A DNA stretch of 64,000 nucleotides from Chitinophaga terrae (ex Kim and Jung 2007) (lineage in GTDB: Bacteria; Bacteroidota; Bacteroidia; Chitinophagales; Chitinophagaceae). The DNA is taken from NCBI RefSeq assembly GCF_900107795.1, contig NZ_FNRL01000011.1:1-64000 (forward strand), in the 5' to 3' direction. Positions 1 to 7,523 of this stretch are shown here, piece after piece (position 1 is the stretch's first letter; every line of letters starts with the position of its first letter). A program made the position numbers and the translations under genes. The notes under the pieces were generated by a model. It searched no databases. It saw only the letters and a list, made by a program, of their open reading frames with translations, and was not told where the DNA came from.

Positions 1-267
1 GTTAAAAGCAAACCCAGATTGTCTAAAAAGGGTAATAGACACCTACGAAAGGCCTTTTACCTACCCGCTTTATCCGTTATCAGAAGTGATGATCACTTTA
101 AAGATATATTTAATAAACTAGTTGCAAGACATGGTATAAAAAAGAAAGCTATTGCTGCTATACAAAGGAAATTGTTGGAGATGACCTTTATTATCTTTAA
201 AAAGCAAGTTCCCTACGATAAACTATACTATAAAAAATTAGAGAGCTGTACAAGTACAACTCTCTAA
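1..267 (+). mobile_element. IS110-family transposase, C-terminal fragment (cut by window edge)
   Basis: The frame is open from base 1, so this is the 3' end of a longer gene. The visible 88 residues contain the KKGNRHLRKAFYLPALSVIR stretch and a following HGIKKKAIAAIQRKLLEM helix. Both are typical of the C-terminal Tnp_20 (Transposase_20) domain of IS110/IS1111 DEDD-type transposases. The catalytic acidic residues and the serine region cannot be judged completely because most of the protein lies outside the window. IS110-family elements lack terminal inverted repeats, so the right end of the element cannot be set from sequence alone; it probably falls between 268 and about 330. A hairpin overlaps the stop codon. 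The family call is confident; whether the element is intact is unknown. Confidence 0.85.
238..267 (+). terminator. Hairpin overlapping the transposase stop codon
   Basis: Two 13-nt arms (238-250 and 255-267) pair with one mismatch around a 4-nt loop CAAG, and the stop codon lies in the right arm. There is no clear T-run after it. It may be a terminator or a structured end of the IS element. A second inverted repeat, TAACTTAG/CTAAGTTA (274-281 and 298-305), follows within 10 bases, so the IS end is structured. Confidence 0.35.
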
Positions 268-329
268 ACAGGCTAACTTAGGTTGCCTTATAGACTACTA
301 AGTTAAATATTATTTGGTTTTAAACACAG

Positions 330-346
330 AATCTTTGCGTGAAACT
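330..346 (+). repeat. Solo end of the palindromic repeat family
   Basis: The sequence AATCTTTGCGTGAAACT matches the outer right end of the large palindromic elements found at 6522-6705 and 46713-46909 (…TTTGCGTG… and …CTGCGTGAAAC). No matching left arm is visible on the window side, which ends in the IS110-type transposase. It may be what is left of a repeat that was broken by the insertion sequence. Confidence 0.4.
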
Positions 347-349
347 AGG

Positions 350-1186
350 TTAATAATCGCCCAGGGTTTCAGGCAATTGTGCGAGGGCTTTAGCGAGTTG
401 TTCGTCGCTAGGGGCAATACCATGCCATTCGTGGTGGCCTTCCATGAAGTCGACACCTTGTCCCATTACGGTTTTCATCATGATGGCGATCGGTTTGCCG
501 TTACCGGTGAGGCTTTTAGCTTTTTCCAGTACTGCAACCACATCATCCATATCATTTCCATTCATTTCCAATACTTCCCAACCAAATACTTTAAATTTTG
601 CTCCAACATCGCCCAAGCCAGCTACATCAGCAGTTGTACCGTCGATCTGTTGTCCATTCAGGTCTACAGTTACAATCAGGTTGTCGACTTTATTATGCGG
701 GGCAAACATCAGTGCTTCCCAGATCTGTCCTTCTTCCAGTTCACCATCTCCGGTGAGGCAGAATACCAGGTTCTTATCTTTATTCAGTTTTTTCGTTAGG
801 GCGGCGCCGATAGCCACGCTGATACCCTGACCCAGCGAGCCTGAAGCCATACGGATACCAGGCAGGTGTTCGTGGGTAGTAGGGTGACCTTGCAGGCGGC
901 TGTTCAGCTTACGGAAAGTGCTGAGCTCCTGTACTGGAAAATAACCTGAACGGGCCAGCGCACTGTAAAACACCGGAGAGATGTGACCGTTAGACAGGAA
1001 GAACAGATCCTGGTTTTTACCGTCCATATCAAATGGTTCAGGCTTGTGGTCCATCACCTTAAAATACAAAGCGGTAAAGAAGTCGGCACATCCCAAAGAA
1101 CCACCAGGGTGGCCACTTTGAACGCCATGAACCATTCTGACAATGTCTCGTCTGATCTGAGTAGCAATATCTGTAAGCTGTGGCAT
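350..1186 (-). CDS. Transketolase, N-terminal (TPP-binding) subunit
   Basis: This 278-residue protein matches the N-terminal half of transketolase, which many Bacteroidota encode as two separate genes. It moves two-carbon ketol units in the pentose phosphate pathway using thiamine diphosphate. Visible features are the HPGGSLG segment near residue 26, the SLGQGISVAIGAAL stretch and the GDGELEEGQIWEAL thiamine diphosphate motif followed by the N of VDLNGQQIDG. The protein ends at a natural position for the split form (PETLGDY). The C-terminal subunit normally lies directly downstream; here the downstream side is occupied by an IS110-type element and the window edge, so the partner cannot be seen. 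A TAGTTTTG promoter motif lies 24 bases upstream of the start. Confidence 0.9.
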   Translation of the reverse strand: MPQLTDIATQIRRDIVRMVHGVQSGHPGGSLGCADFFTALYFKVMDHKPEPFDMDGKNQDLFFLSNGHISPVFYSALARSGYFPVQELSTFRKLNSRLQGHPTTHEHLPGIRMASGSLGQGISVAIGAALTKKLNKDKNLVFCLTGDGELEEGQIWEALMFAPHNKVDNLIVTVDLNGQQIDGTTADVAGLGDVGAKFKVFGWEVLEMNGNDMDDVVAVLEKAKSLTGNGKPIAIMMKTVMGQGVDFMEGHHEWHGIAPSDEQLAKALAQLPETLGDY

Positions 1187-1209
1187 GATAGTTGTTATTT
1201 TTAGAGCCG

Positions 1210-1217
1210 CAAAACTA
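1210..1217 (-). promoter_or_regulatory. Bacteroidota -7 element for the transketolase gene
   Basis: On the minus strand this reads TAGTTTTG, a full match to the Bacteroidota -7 motif TAnnTTTG, and it lies 23 bases upstream of the transketolase ATG. No convincing -33 TTTG was seen. Confidence 0.45.
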
Positions 1218-1323
1218 ATAAGTTTTAGAAGATTTTGTGGCGGTTGTTATTTTTTTGCGGGTCCAAAGTATTCAAAATTTTCAAATTTTTCAGCCTTTCT
1301 TTTTCACATTTGGTTGAAATTAA

Positions 1324-1331
1324 TATCTTTG
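1324..1331 (+). promoter_or_regulatory. Bacteroidota -7 element for the MraY/WecA-like gene
   Basis: TATCTTTG matches TAnnTTTG exactly and lies 18 bases before the ATG at 1350. The usual -33 TTTG at about 19 bases spacing is not clear. Confidence 0.45.
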
Positions 1332-1349
1332 CACAATTAAGCCCCACCA

Positions 1350-2495
1350 ATGGAGAATGTATTAATTGCTACCGTCCTGAGTTTTGTGGTAACCTATTTT
1401 TCAATTCCAATTCTGATCAAGGTTGCGGAATTAAAGCATTTATACGACGAACCGGACGCAAGAAAGACCCACAAAAAGCGTATTCCAACGCTGGGCGGAA
1501 TCGGATTCTTTTCTGGTTTCATCATCGCTACCGCTATCTGTGTACCAGCCGTAGCCAACTCCCCGTTCCAGTATATGATGGCTGCATTCTTCATCATCTT
1601 CATGGTGGGAATGAAAGATGACCTCGTAGGATTATCGCCTCTGAAAAAGCTAATCGGACAATTAGCCGCCTCTTTCGCAATTATTTACCTTGGCAACCTG
1701 CAGCTCACGAGCATGTACGGTATCTTCGGTATATATACACTTCCTCCTAATATCAGCCTCATCTTTACTTACTTCACCTTTATAGTGATCATCAATGCAT
1801 TTAACCTTATTGACGGTGTTGATGGCCATGCCGGTAGTATAGGCTTATTGGTGAGTGCGGTATTAGGCGCTTACTTCCTGCATGTGGGAGAGCTTACTTA
1901 TGCAGTGATCGGTTTTGCAATGGCAGGCGGTTTAGCCAGCTTTCTTATATACAATATCTCTCCGGCTAAAATATTTATGGGCGATACAGGATCATTGCTG
2001 ATCGGGCTTGTAAATGCTGTGCTGGTCCTGAAATTTATCGAGGTTGCAGGCAATCCTGCCGCCAAGATGCCGATTTCATCCACCCCGGCAGTCGCATTCG
2101 CTATCCTTATTGTTCCATTGTTCGATACATTAAGAGTATTCTCAGTTCGCATGTTGCAAGGCAGATCGCCTTTCTCTGCAGACAGGAACCATATTCACCA
2201 CTACCTGCTTGATCTTAAACTGAACCACAGGCAAACCACCCTGGTATCAGTGGCTATCAATGCCGCTTACATCCTGGGAGCGTTTATCCTGCAAGGTCTT
2301 GGTGTTACACTTCTCCTGATGATTGTCATCGGTTCAGCCACCTTCTTTACAGGCTTCTTATATATGGCCAGGAAGAAACGGATGGCGGCCCAGGTTATCC
2401 CCGAACCGGTTTTACAACCTATTACAACTACCCCGGTCAAAGACGGTACTAAAATACTAAGAGTGACCACAGACGGGGTCTTACAAGATAAATAA
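1350..2495 (+). CDS. MraY/WecA-like undecaprenyl-phosphate sugar-1-phosphate transferase
   Basis: A 381-residue polytopic membrane protein of the MraY/WecA/TagO family. These enzymes move a UDP-linked amino-sugar phosphate, usually GlcNAc-1-P, onto undecaprenyl phosphate at the inner face of the cytoplasmic membrane, which starts O-antigen, capsule or teichoic-type polymers. Visible motifs are the DDLVGLSP metal-site pair near residue 91, NLIDGVDGHAGS near residue 152, FMGDTGSLLIG near residue 208 and the HIHH carbohydrate-recognition motif near residue 280. The HIHH motif and the absence of peptidoglycan cluster neighbours favour a WecA-type rather than a true MraY role. About ten hydrophobic segments are visible, with a charged C-terminal tail. 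It stands alone, with a promoter motif in front and a terminator hairpin behind it. Confidence 0.88.
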   Translation: MENVLIATVLSFVVTYFSIPILIKVAELKHLYDEPDARKTHKKRIPTLGGIGFFSGFIIATAICVPAVANSPFQYMMAAFFIIFMVGMKDDLVGLSPLKKLIGQLAASFAIIYLGNLQLTSMYGIFGIYTLPPNISLIFTYFTFIVIINAFNLIDGVDGHAGSIGLLVSAVLGAYFLHVGELTYAVIGFAMAGGLASFLIYNISPAKIFMGDTGSLLIGLVNAVLVLKFIEVAGNPAAKMPISSTPAVAFAILIVPLFDTLRVFSVRMLQGRSPFSADRNHIHHYLLDLKLNHRQTTLVSVAINAAYILGAFILQGLGVTLLLMIVIGSATFFTGFLYMARKKRMAAQVIPEPVLQPITTTPVKDGTKILRVTTDGVLQDK

Positions 2496-2509
2496 AAGAG
2501 TTTAACGGC

Positions 2510-2541
2510 TAGGCAGGGACCAAATCCCTGCCTATTCTTTA
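2510..2541 (+). terminator. Terminator after the MraY/WecA-like gene
   Basis: TAGGCAGGGA pairs perfectly with TCCCTGCCTA across the 5-nt loop CCAAA, followed by TTCTTTAT. It lies 14 bases after the stop codon and before the frr promoter. Confidence 0.7.
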
Positions 2542-2548
2542 TCGTGAC

Positions 2549-2579
2549 TTTGACGATTAAAAGAAAACCTGTAGGTTTG
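2549..2579 (+). promoter_or_regulatory. Full Bacteroidota promoter for frr
   Basis: TTTG at 2549-2552 and TAGGTTTG at 2572-2579 are separated by 19 bases, which is the standard Bacteroidota -33/-7 arrangement. The frr ATG follows 22 bases later. Confidence 0.75.
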
Positions 2580-2601
2580 CACGCACTTAACTTTATCTGT
2601 T

Positions 2602-3165
2602 ATGCAAGACGATCTAACGCTTATCATTGAAGATGCTGCAAGCACAATGAAGAAGGCTCTTGGTCACCTGGAACAAGAGCTTACTAAAATCAGGGCCGGA
2701 AAAGCAAATCCACAAATCCTGGATGGTATTAATGTTGACTATTACGGAGCTCCTACCCCGCTTAACCAGGTAGCTAACGTAAGTGTAGCCGATGCTCGTA
2801 CCCTCACTATACAGCCATGGGAAAAAAATATGCTGCAACCTATCGAAAGGGCTATCATCGCAGCTAACATCGGAATTAACCCTCAAAATGATGGTGTGAT
2901 CATTCGTTTATTCCTTCCTCCGTTAACAGAAGAACGCAGGAAAGAATTCGTAAAACGGGTGAATAACGAAGGCGAACAGGCTAAAATCGCTATCCGCAAT
3001 ATCCGTCGCGATGCTATTGAAGCAGTGAAGAAATTACAGAAAGAAGGATTGAGCGAAGATACAGCTAAAGACACCGAAGCAGATATCCAGCAAATGACGG
3101 ATAAGCACATCGTGCTGGTAGATAAACACTGTGAAGCAAAAGAAAAAGAAATTATGTCAATATAG
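2602..3165 (+). CDS. frr: Ribosome recycling factor
   Basis: This 187-residue protein is of the normal length for RRF, which with EF-G splits the post-termination ribosome. The family signature is clear: LEQELTKIRAGKANPQILDG near residues 23-42 and the conserved PPLTEERRKEFVKRV region near residue 105, followed by the RNIRRDAIEAVKKL helix of the three-helix bundle. The gene is usually beside pyrH in bacteria; here it stands alone, with its own full promoter and a strong terminator shared with the convergent exporter gene. Confidence 0.97.
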   Translation: MQDDLTLIIEDAASTMKKALGHLEQELTKIRAGKANPQILDGINVDYYGAPTPLNQVANVSVADARTLTIQPWEKNMLQPIERAIIAANIGINPQNDGVIIRLFLPPLTEERRKEFVKRVNNEGEQAKIAIRNIRRDAIEAVKKLQKEGLSEDTAKDTEADIQQMTDKHIVLVDKHCEAKEKEIMSI

Positions 3166-3193
3166 TTAACGACGTTTTTCCTACTTATAAAGT

Positions 3194-3238
3194 ATAACAA
3201 AAGAGGTTGCATCCGAACGGTGCAACCTCTTTTGTTAT
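3194..3238. terminator. Bidirectional terminator between frr and the DMT exporter
   Basis: An 18-bp perfect inverted repeat (3194-3211 and 3221-3238) with a 9-nt loop has A-rich outer left and T-rich outer right ends. It lies between two convergent genes and so can end transcription from both. Confidence 0.88.
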
Positions 3239-3246
3239 CAGTTAAG

Positions 3247-4128
3247 TTAATGCATTTTTCTGCTGGCTACGTTCACCAGGTACACACCCAGCAGGATGAT
3301 CGCCATGCTGAATACCTGGATCCATGTGATGCTTTCTTTTGCCACAATACCCCAGCCTACTGCTACCAGCGGCAAGGCATAGGCCACCATGGATGCCATC
3401 ACAGATCCCGCACGTTTGATCAGTAAGAAAAATAATACAGCCGCCACGCCGGTTCCCATTACCCCTAATACCAGCCCGGCAGAAAGAGAACGCCATGGCG
3501 CATCCGGCCCCGCAAACTGCGGGAAGAAATTGCTAAACCAGAGGACAGGAAAAGTAAGAAGGCCGCAAAAGAACATCGCAATACTTCCCAGCTGTATAGA
3601 ACTGAATCCTTTTAAATTATGATGAACAAGGCTGATATTTACACCGTAACTAATGGTTGCCAGGATTACCAGCAAGGCATAATACCAATGCCCGTTAGAA
3701 CTGATACCTTTAGAAGTAAATAGTAAAATCACCCCTGCCAGGCCTAATACGATACCTGTAAGTTGTTCTTTACAAAACGGGCTTTTAAATATTACAATCC
3801 CGGAAAGTAATGCCATCAGCGGGGTTAGAGCGTTCAGTATACCTGCGAGGGAACTGTCTATTTCTGTTTCTGCCAAACAGAATAAAAAAGCGGGTATCCC
3901 GTTACCCAATAAGCCGGAAAGGAATATAACCGGTAACTTGGCAGCAGGCGTTTGTTTCAATGCTTTTGGTAAAAAGGGCAACAGGGCCAGTCCTGCGGCT
4001 ACCAGCCGTAAACTGGCTACCTGGTAAGGGGTAAAAGATTCCAGGCCGATCTTCATTAAAATAAACGAACTTCCCCACGTAAGGGATAATAATACGAAGA
4101 CTCCCCAGTTAGCAAATCGTTGGTTCAT
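3247..4128 (-). CDS. EamA/DMT-family exporter
   Basis: A 293-residue inner-membrane protein with ten predicted hydrophobic segments arranged as two EamA repeats, which is typical of the drug/metabolite transporter superfamily. The first repeat begins WGVFVLLSLTWGSSFILMKIGL and contains VASLRLVAAGLALLPF; the second begins near residue 149 with the YALLVILATISYGVNISLVHH segment. The substrate cannot be told from the sequence; relatives export amino acids or other small metabolites. It stands alone, convergent with frr. Confidence 0.87.
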   Translation of the reverse strand: MNQRFANWGVFVLLSLTWGSSFILMKIGLESFTPYQVASLRLVAAGLALLPFLPKALKQTPAAKLPVIFLSGLLGNGIPAFLFCLAETEIDSSLAGILNALTPLMALLSGIVIFKSPFCKEQLTGIVLGLAGVILLFTSKGISSNGHWYYALLVILATISYGVNISLVHHNLKGFSSIQLGSIAMFFCGLLTFPVLWFSNFFPQFAGPDAPWRSLSAGLVLGVMGTGVAAVLFFLLIKRAGSVMASMVAYALPLVAVGWGIVAKESITWIQVFSMAIILLGVYLVNVASRKMH

Positions 4129-4232
4129 GGGTGTTATTTCAGGCTATAAAGGTAGGGGGATTAAAATATAATTCATCGTACAAAACAGTTATGGGCTGAT
4201 TTTGTTAAATTTAATGATAAGAATGCATCTAT

Positions 4233-4979
4233 ATGGCCAAAATTAAGCTCTCATCAATTAGTACCAATGCCCCGAAAAAACTGGACAAAGACAAAGTAAA
4301 AGCCGCTACCCGTGAGATATTGGAAGAACTGGACGAGCTCCAGAACCTCTTATACGCCCAGCATAAATACAGCGTCCTGCTTATTGTTCAGGGAATGGAC
4401 GCCAGCGGGAAAGATGGCGTTATTAAAAATGTTACGGGAACATTAAACCCACAGGGTGTAACAGTATATTCGTTTAAAGCACCAACCAAAGATGAATCGG
4501 ACCATGATTTCCTGTGGCGGGTGCACAAACAGGCGCCGGCCAAAGGAATGATACAGGTATTCAACCGTTCGCACTATGAAGATATCCTGATACAACGGGT
4601 TCATAAATGGATAGATGATAAAACCGCTGCAAAAAGAATGAACGCGATCAATGATTTCGAGAAATTGTTAGCAGTGCATAACAATACCCAGATCATCAAA
4701 TGTTACCTGCATGTATCGCACGAAGCCCAGCAGCAGCGATTGGTGGAAAGAACGGAAGATCCGCGCAAGATGTGGAAGTACAACGAACAGGACATCGAGG
4801 AGTCTAAACTCTGGGATAAGTATATGGATGCATACGAGGATGCTATTAATAACTGCAACTATATACCCTGGTTAATTGTACCGGCAGATCAGAACTGGTA
4901 TAAAGAATACCTGGTGGCACTAACGTTAAGGGATACACTTAAGGCTTTGAATATGAAGTATCCACGTTTGAAGAAATAA
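4233..4979 (+). CDS. PPK2-family polyphosphate:nucleotide phosphotransferase
   Basis: This 248-residue soluble protein belongs to the polyphosphate kinase 2 family, which transfers phosphate between polyphosphate and AMP, ADP or GDP. The Walker A-like GMDASGKDGVIKN lies near residue 53, the FNRSHYEDILIQRVH block near residue 111, and the lid arginines in the QQQRLVERTEDPRKMWKY region near residue 169. It is a single-domain enzyme. Its sequence best fits the group annotated as polyphosphate:nucleotide phosphotransferase, but the class (AMP- or ADP-using) cannot be decided by eye. The mscL promoter begins inside the last codons of this gene, so mscL is expressed separately as well. Confidence 0.88.
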   Translation: MAKIKLSSISTNAPKKLDKDKVKAATREILEELDELQNLLYAQHKYSVLLIVQGMDASGKDGVIKNVTGTLNPQGVTVYSFKAPTKDESDHDFLWRVHKQAPAKGMIQVFNRSHYEDILIQRVHKWIDDKTAAKRMNAINDFEKLLAVHNNTQIIKCYLHVSHEAQQQRLVERTEDPRKMWKYNEQDIEESKLWDKYMDAYEDAINNCNYIPWLIVPADQNWYKEYLVALTLRDTLKALNMKYPRLKK

Positions 4980-4998
4980 AAATGCCTTTGTAGCTTTG
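4967..4998 (+). promoter_or_regulatory. Full Bacteroidota promoter for mscL
   Basis: TTTG (4967-4970) and TAGCTTTG (4991-4998) are separated by 20 bases. The -33 box is inside the end of the PPK2 gene. The mscL ATG is 34 bases downstream. Confidence 0.7.
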
Positions 4999-5032
4999 TC
5001 ATTTATTTTTTGTTCAATAAAAACCTTGCATT

Positions 5033-5461
5033 ATGTCGTTCTTCAAAGAATTTAAAGAATTTGCCATGAGGGGCAATGTAATGGATCTGGCTGTGGGTGT
5101 GATTATTGGTGGTGCGTTTGGAAAGATCGTTACATCGTTGGTAGACAACATCCTGATGCCTATTATTGGCCTCTTCACACAAGGCAGAAGCTTTAATGAC
5201 CTCTTCGTACAACTGGACACCAGTAAAGAACCGGTACACTCACTGGCCGATGCAAAAGCCAAAGGCGTTGCGGTTTTTGCTTACGGAGCATTCATACAGA
5301 GCGTGATCGACTTCCTGATCATCGCTTTCTGTATTTTCCTGTTGGTTAAGTTCGTGAATAAACTTACCCAAAAGAAGAAGGAAGAACCTGCAGCACCTGA
5401 AATTTCATCTACAGACAAACTGCTGATCGAGATCAGAGACGAATTAAAAAAGAAATCCTGA
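5033..5461 (+). CDS. mscL: Large-conductance mechanosensitive channel MscL
   Basis: This 142-residue protein has the usual MscL layout: an amphipathic N-terminal helix (FFKEFKEFAMRG), the first transmembrane pore helix NVMDLAVGVIIGGAFGKIVTSLV, a periplasmic loop, and the second helix near residue 85 (IQSVIDFLIIAFCIFLLV). A charged cytoplasmic helix ends the protein. The homopentamer opens on membrane tension and releases solutes after osmotic downshock. Its own promoter is visible in the end of the upstream gene. Confidence 0.95.
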   Translation: MSFFKEFKEFAMRGNVMDLAVGVIIGGAFGKIVTSLVDNILMPIIGLFTQGRSFNDLFVQLDTSKEPVHSLADAKAKGVAVFAYGAFIQSVIDFLIIAFCIFLLVKFVNKLTQKKKEEPAAPEISSTDKLLIEIRDELKKKS

Positions 5462-5488
5462 CAAAATATTTTAAACTTATTTTCTAAA

Positions 5489-5512
5489 CCGCCAGGAACA
5501 TCCACCTGGCGG
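5489..5512. terminator. Hairpin after mscL
   Basis: CCGCCAGG and CCTGGCGG form an 8-bp GC-rich stem with an 8-nt loop, 27 bases after the mscL stop. No T-run follows, so termination is only likely, not clear. Confidence 0.4.
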
Positions 5513-5547
5513 TAAAAGTCGTATATACTTACCTTAAACATAAATCA

Positions 5548-6492
5548 ATGAAGAAATTTACTTTATCCATTGCCTGTTTGCTGCTGGGAGTCATGTCGCT
5601 GCAGGCGCAAAACGACTGGACGAAGAAATCAAGAGAAGAAGTAGCCGGGAAAATTAAAAAGGATGATTCAGACACGTCCAGCAGAGTATGGAGAAAAGGA
5701 ATGAACCTTAACGTTAACATCAACCAGGGATCACTTACCAACTGGGCTGCGGGTGGCGATAAATTTTCCTTCTCAATAGGTTCCAACGTATATGCGTGGG
5801 CGTTTTACAAGAATGGAAGAAGGTCGTGGGATAACGTTGCCGACCTGGCTTTTGGGTATATCAATACTACCAGCCTGGGTGGCAGGAAAAGCGACGACCG
5901 TATAGATCTTACCTCCAAATATGGTTATGAAATAGGCAAAAAATGGTATGTAAGCGGCCTTGTGAACCTGCGTACGCAATTTGCCAATGGTTATCTCTAC
6001 CCGAACGATACTACCAAAACATTATCTTCCAAATTCTTTTCACCAGCTTATATACTGGTATCACCAGGTTTCGACTATAAACCGGATAATTCATTCTCCT
6101 TATTCCTTTCTCCTGTCACTTCCCGCTTTGTGCTGGTAATGGATAAATTCCTGGCAAGCCAGGGAGCGTACGGGGTAGATACAGGAAAGCATTTCAGGTA
6201 CGAGATTGGCGCCTATCTTTCTGCCAACTACGTAAAGACCTTTGCAAAAAATATGAGCTATAAAGGAAGATTAGACCTCTTCTCCGATTATCGCCATAAT
6301 CCACAAAACGTAGACATATTTTTTACCAATGCCCTGGAACTCAAGGTAAATAAATGGATATCAGCTTTACTGACGCTTGATATGATATATGATGATGATG
6401 TGAAAGTGTTTGAAAATAAGGAAACTGGCGTTATGGGCCCCCGACTGCAGGTCAAACAGGTGATAGGGGTCGGGTTTGCGGCTAAGTTCTGA
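5548..6492 (+). CDS. DUF3078 outer-membrane protein
   Basis: A 314-residue secreted protein with a signal peptide (MKKFTLSIACLLLGVMSLQAQ) and a predicted beta-barrel rich in alternating aromatic residues that ends in phenylalanine (GVGFAAKF), the usual C-terminal sorting end of outer-membrane barrels. The opening mature region (WRKGMNLNVNINQGSLTNWAAGG) is the hallmark of DUF3078, a Bacteroidota family of unknown function. The gene is followed by a 184-bp palindromic repeat and then scpA. Confidence 0.85.
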   Translation: MKKFTLSIACLLLGVMSLQAQNDWTKKSREEVAGKIKKDDSDTSSRVWRKGMNLNVNINQGSLTNWAAGGDKFSFSIGSNVYAWAFYKNGRRSWDNVADLAFGYINTTSLGGRKSDDRIDLTSKYGYEIGKKWYVSGLVNLRTQFANGYLYPNDTTKTLSSKFFSPAYILVSPGFDYKPDNSFSLFLSPVTSRFVLVMDKFLASQGAYGVDTGKHFRYEIGAYLSANYVKTFAKNMSYKGRLDLFSDYRHNPQNVDIFFTNALELKVNKWISALLTLDMIYDDDVKVFENKETGVMGPRLQVKQVIGVGFAAKF

Positions 6493-6521
6493 TTCGGACT
6501 ATTTTCGTTATTTTTGATAAA

Positions 6522-6705
6522 AGGGTTCACGCAAAGACGCAAAAGAAGCAAAGACGCAAAGGAATTTTGTAAAGAAAGGGAGGTGGATGATATTATTTTT
6601 TACAATACTTATCACACAATCTCCGCTCTCTGTCTCTTTGCTTCCTTATTTCCTTAAAGTAATTCCTTTGCGTCTTTGCTTCTTTTGCGTCTTTGCGTGG
6701 ACCCT
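6522..6705. repeat. Long palindromic intergenic repeat, copy A
   Basis: Two 45-nt arms (6522-6566 and 6661-6705) are inverted copies with one mismatch, separated by 94 bases. The arms contain the core AAGAAGCAAAGACGCAAAG. The same core, in the same arm-and-spacer form, is found at 11225-11790 and 46713-46909, so this is a dispersed family. No coding frame of note lies in it. As RNA it would form a very long hairpin between the DUF3078 gene and scpA. Confidence 0.9.
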
Positions 6706-6728
6706 CCGCGACATAAAAAAATATTAAC

Positions 6729-7523
6729 GTGAGCGAACAAGCACCTGTCTATAAGATTAAGTTACCGCAGTTTGAAGGGCCGTTTGACCTGTTGCTGTTC
6801 TTTATCGAGCGTGATGAGCTGGATATTTATAATATCCCCATCAATAAACTCACGCAGGACTTCCTGGATTATATCCATCATATCGAATCGCTGAACATCG
6901 AGCTGGCCAGCGAGTTTATCCTGTTTGTATCTACGCTGATGCGCATCAAGGCTAAAATGTTGCTTCCGCGTAAAGAACTGGATGAACAAGGCAACGAGAT
7001 TGATCCGCGAATGGAGTTGATAGATAAGATCCTGGAATACAAGCGATACAAGATTGCGGCTGCCGAATTAGCGGAAATGGAAGCAGAGCGCATGTTGCAG
7101 GTAAAACGCGGGAATATTGCCAAGGAACTGGCAGAGATAGGTGAAATCACCAGCGAAGGAACAGAAGTACAGACGCTTACCCTCTTCAAGTTGGCCAAGA
7201 CCTTCGAAAAGGTGATCCAGCGGATGAAAGAGCGGGATAATAAGCCCCAGCACGTGGTATATAAATACGATTATACCATGGAAGGCTCGAGGATGTACAT
7301 GGAAGAACTGGCCCGCGCTGAAAGGACCTTATCTTTCGAAAAGATATTCGATCACTGTAAAGACAGGGTACATGCCATTTTCCTCTTCCTCAGCATGTTG
7401 GAACTGGTACAGATGAAACACCTGGGAATTATGGTGGGAGAAGGAAGAAATAATTTTATTATTGAATATATAGATCCTTCCGACAGGGAGGAAGAACCAG
7501 CAGGAGTTGTAATAGATGGCTGA
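6729..7523 (+). CDS. scpA: Segregation and condensation protein A (kleisin)
   Basis: This 264-residue protein is the kleisin subunit of the Smc-ScpAB condensin, which organises and helps separate the chromosome. The N-terminal kleisin block is clear: FEGPFDLLLFFIERDELDIYNIPI, then FILFVSTLMRIKAKMLLPR near residue 64. A C-terminal winged-helix segment (FLFLSMLELVQMKHLGI) is also present. The start is GTG, and no nearer ATG fits. The last 8 bases overlap the next gene, so the two are probably co-transcribed. Smc and scpB are not in this window. A second SMC-type complex (jetABC) is encoded at 46910-52340. Confidence 0.93.
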   Translation: MSEQAPVYKIKLPQFEGPFDLLLFFIERDELDIYNIPINKLTQDFLDYIHHIESLNIELASEFILFVSTLMRIKAKMLLPRKELDEQGNEIDPRMELIDKILEYKRYKIAAAELAEMEAERMLQVKRGNIAKELAEIGEITSEGTEVQTLTLFKLAKTFEKVIQRMKERDNKPQHVVYKYDYTMEGSRMYMEELARAERTLSFEKIFDHCKDRVHAIFLFLSMLELVQMKHLGIMVGEGRNNFIIEYIDPSDREEEPAGVVIDG

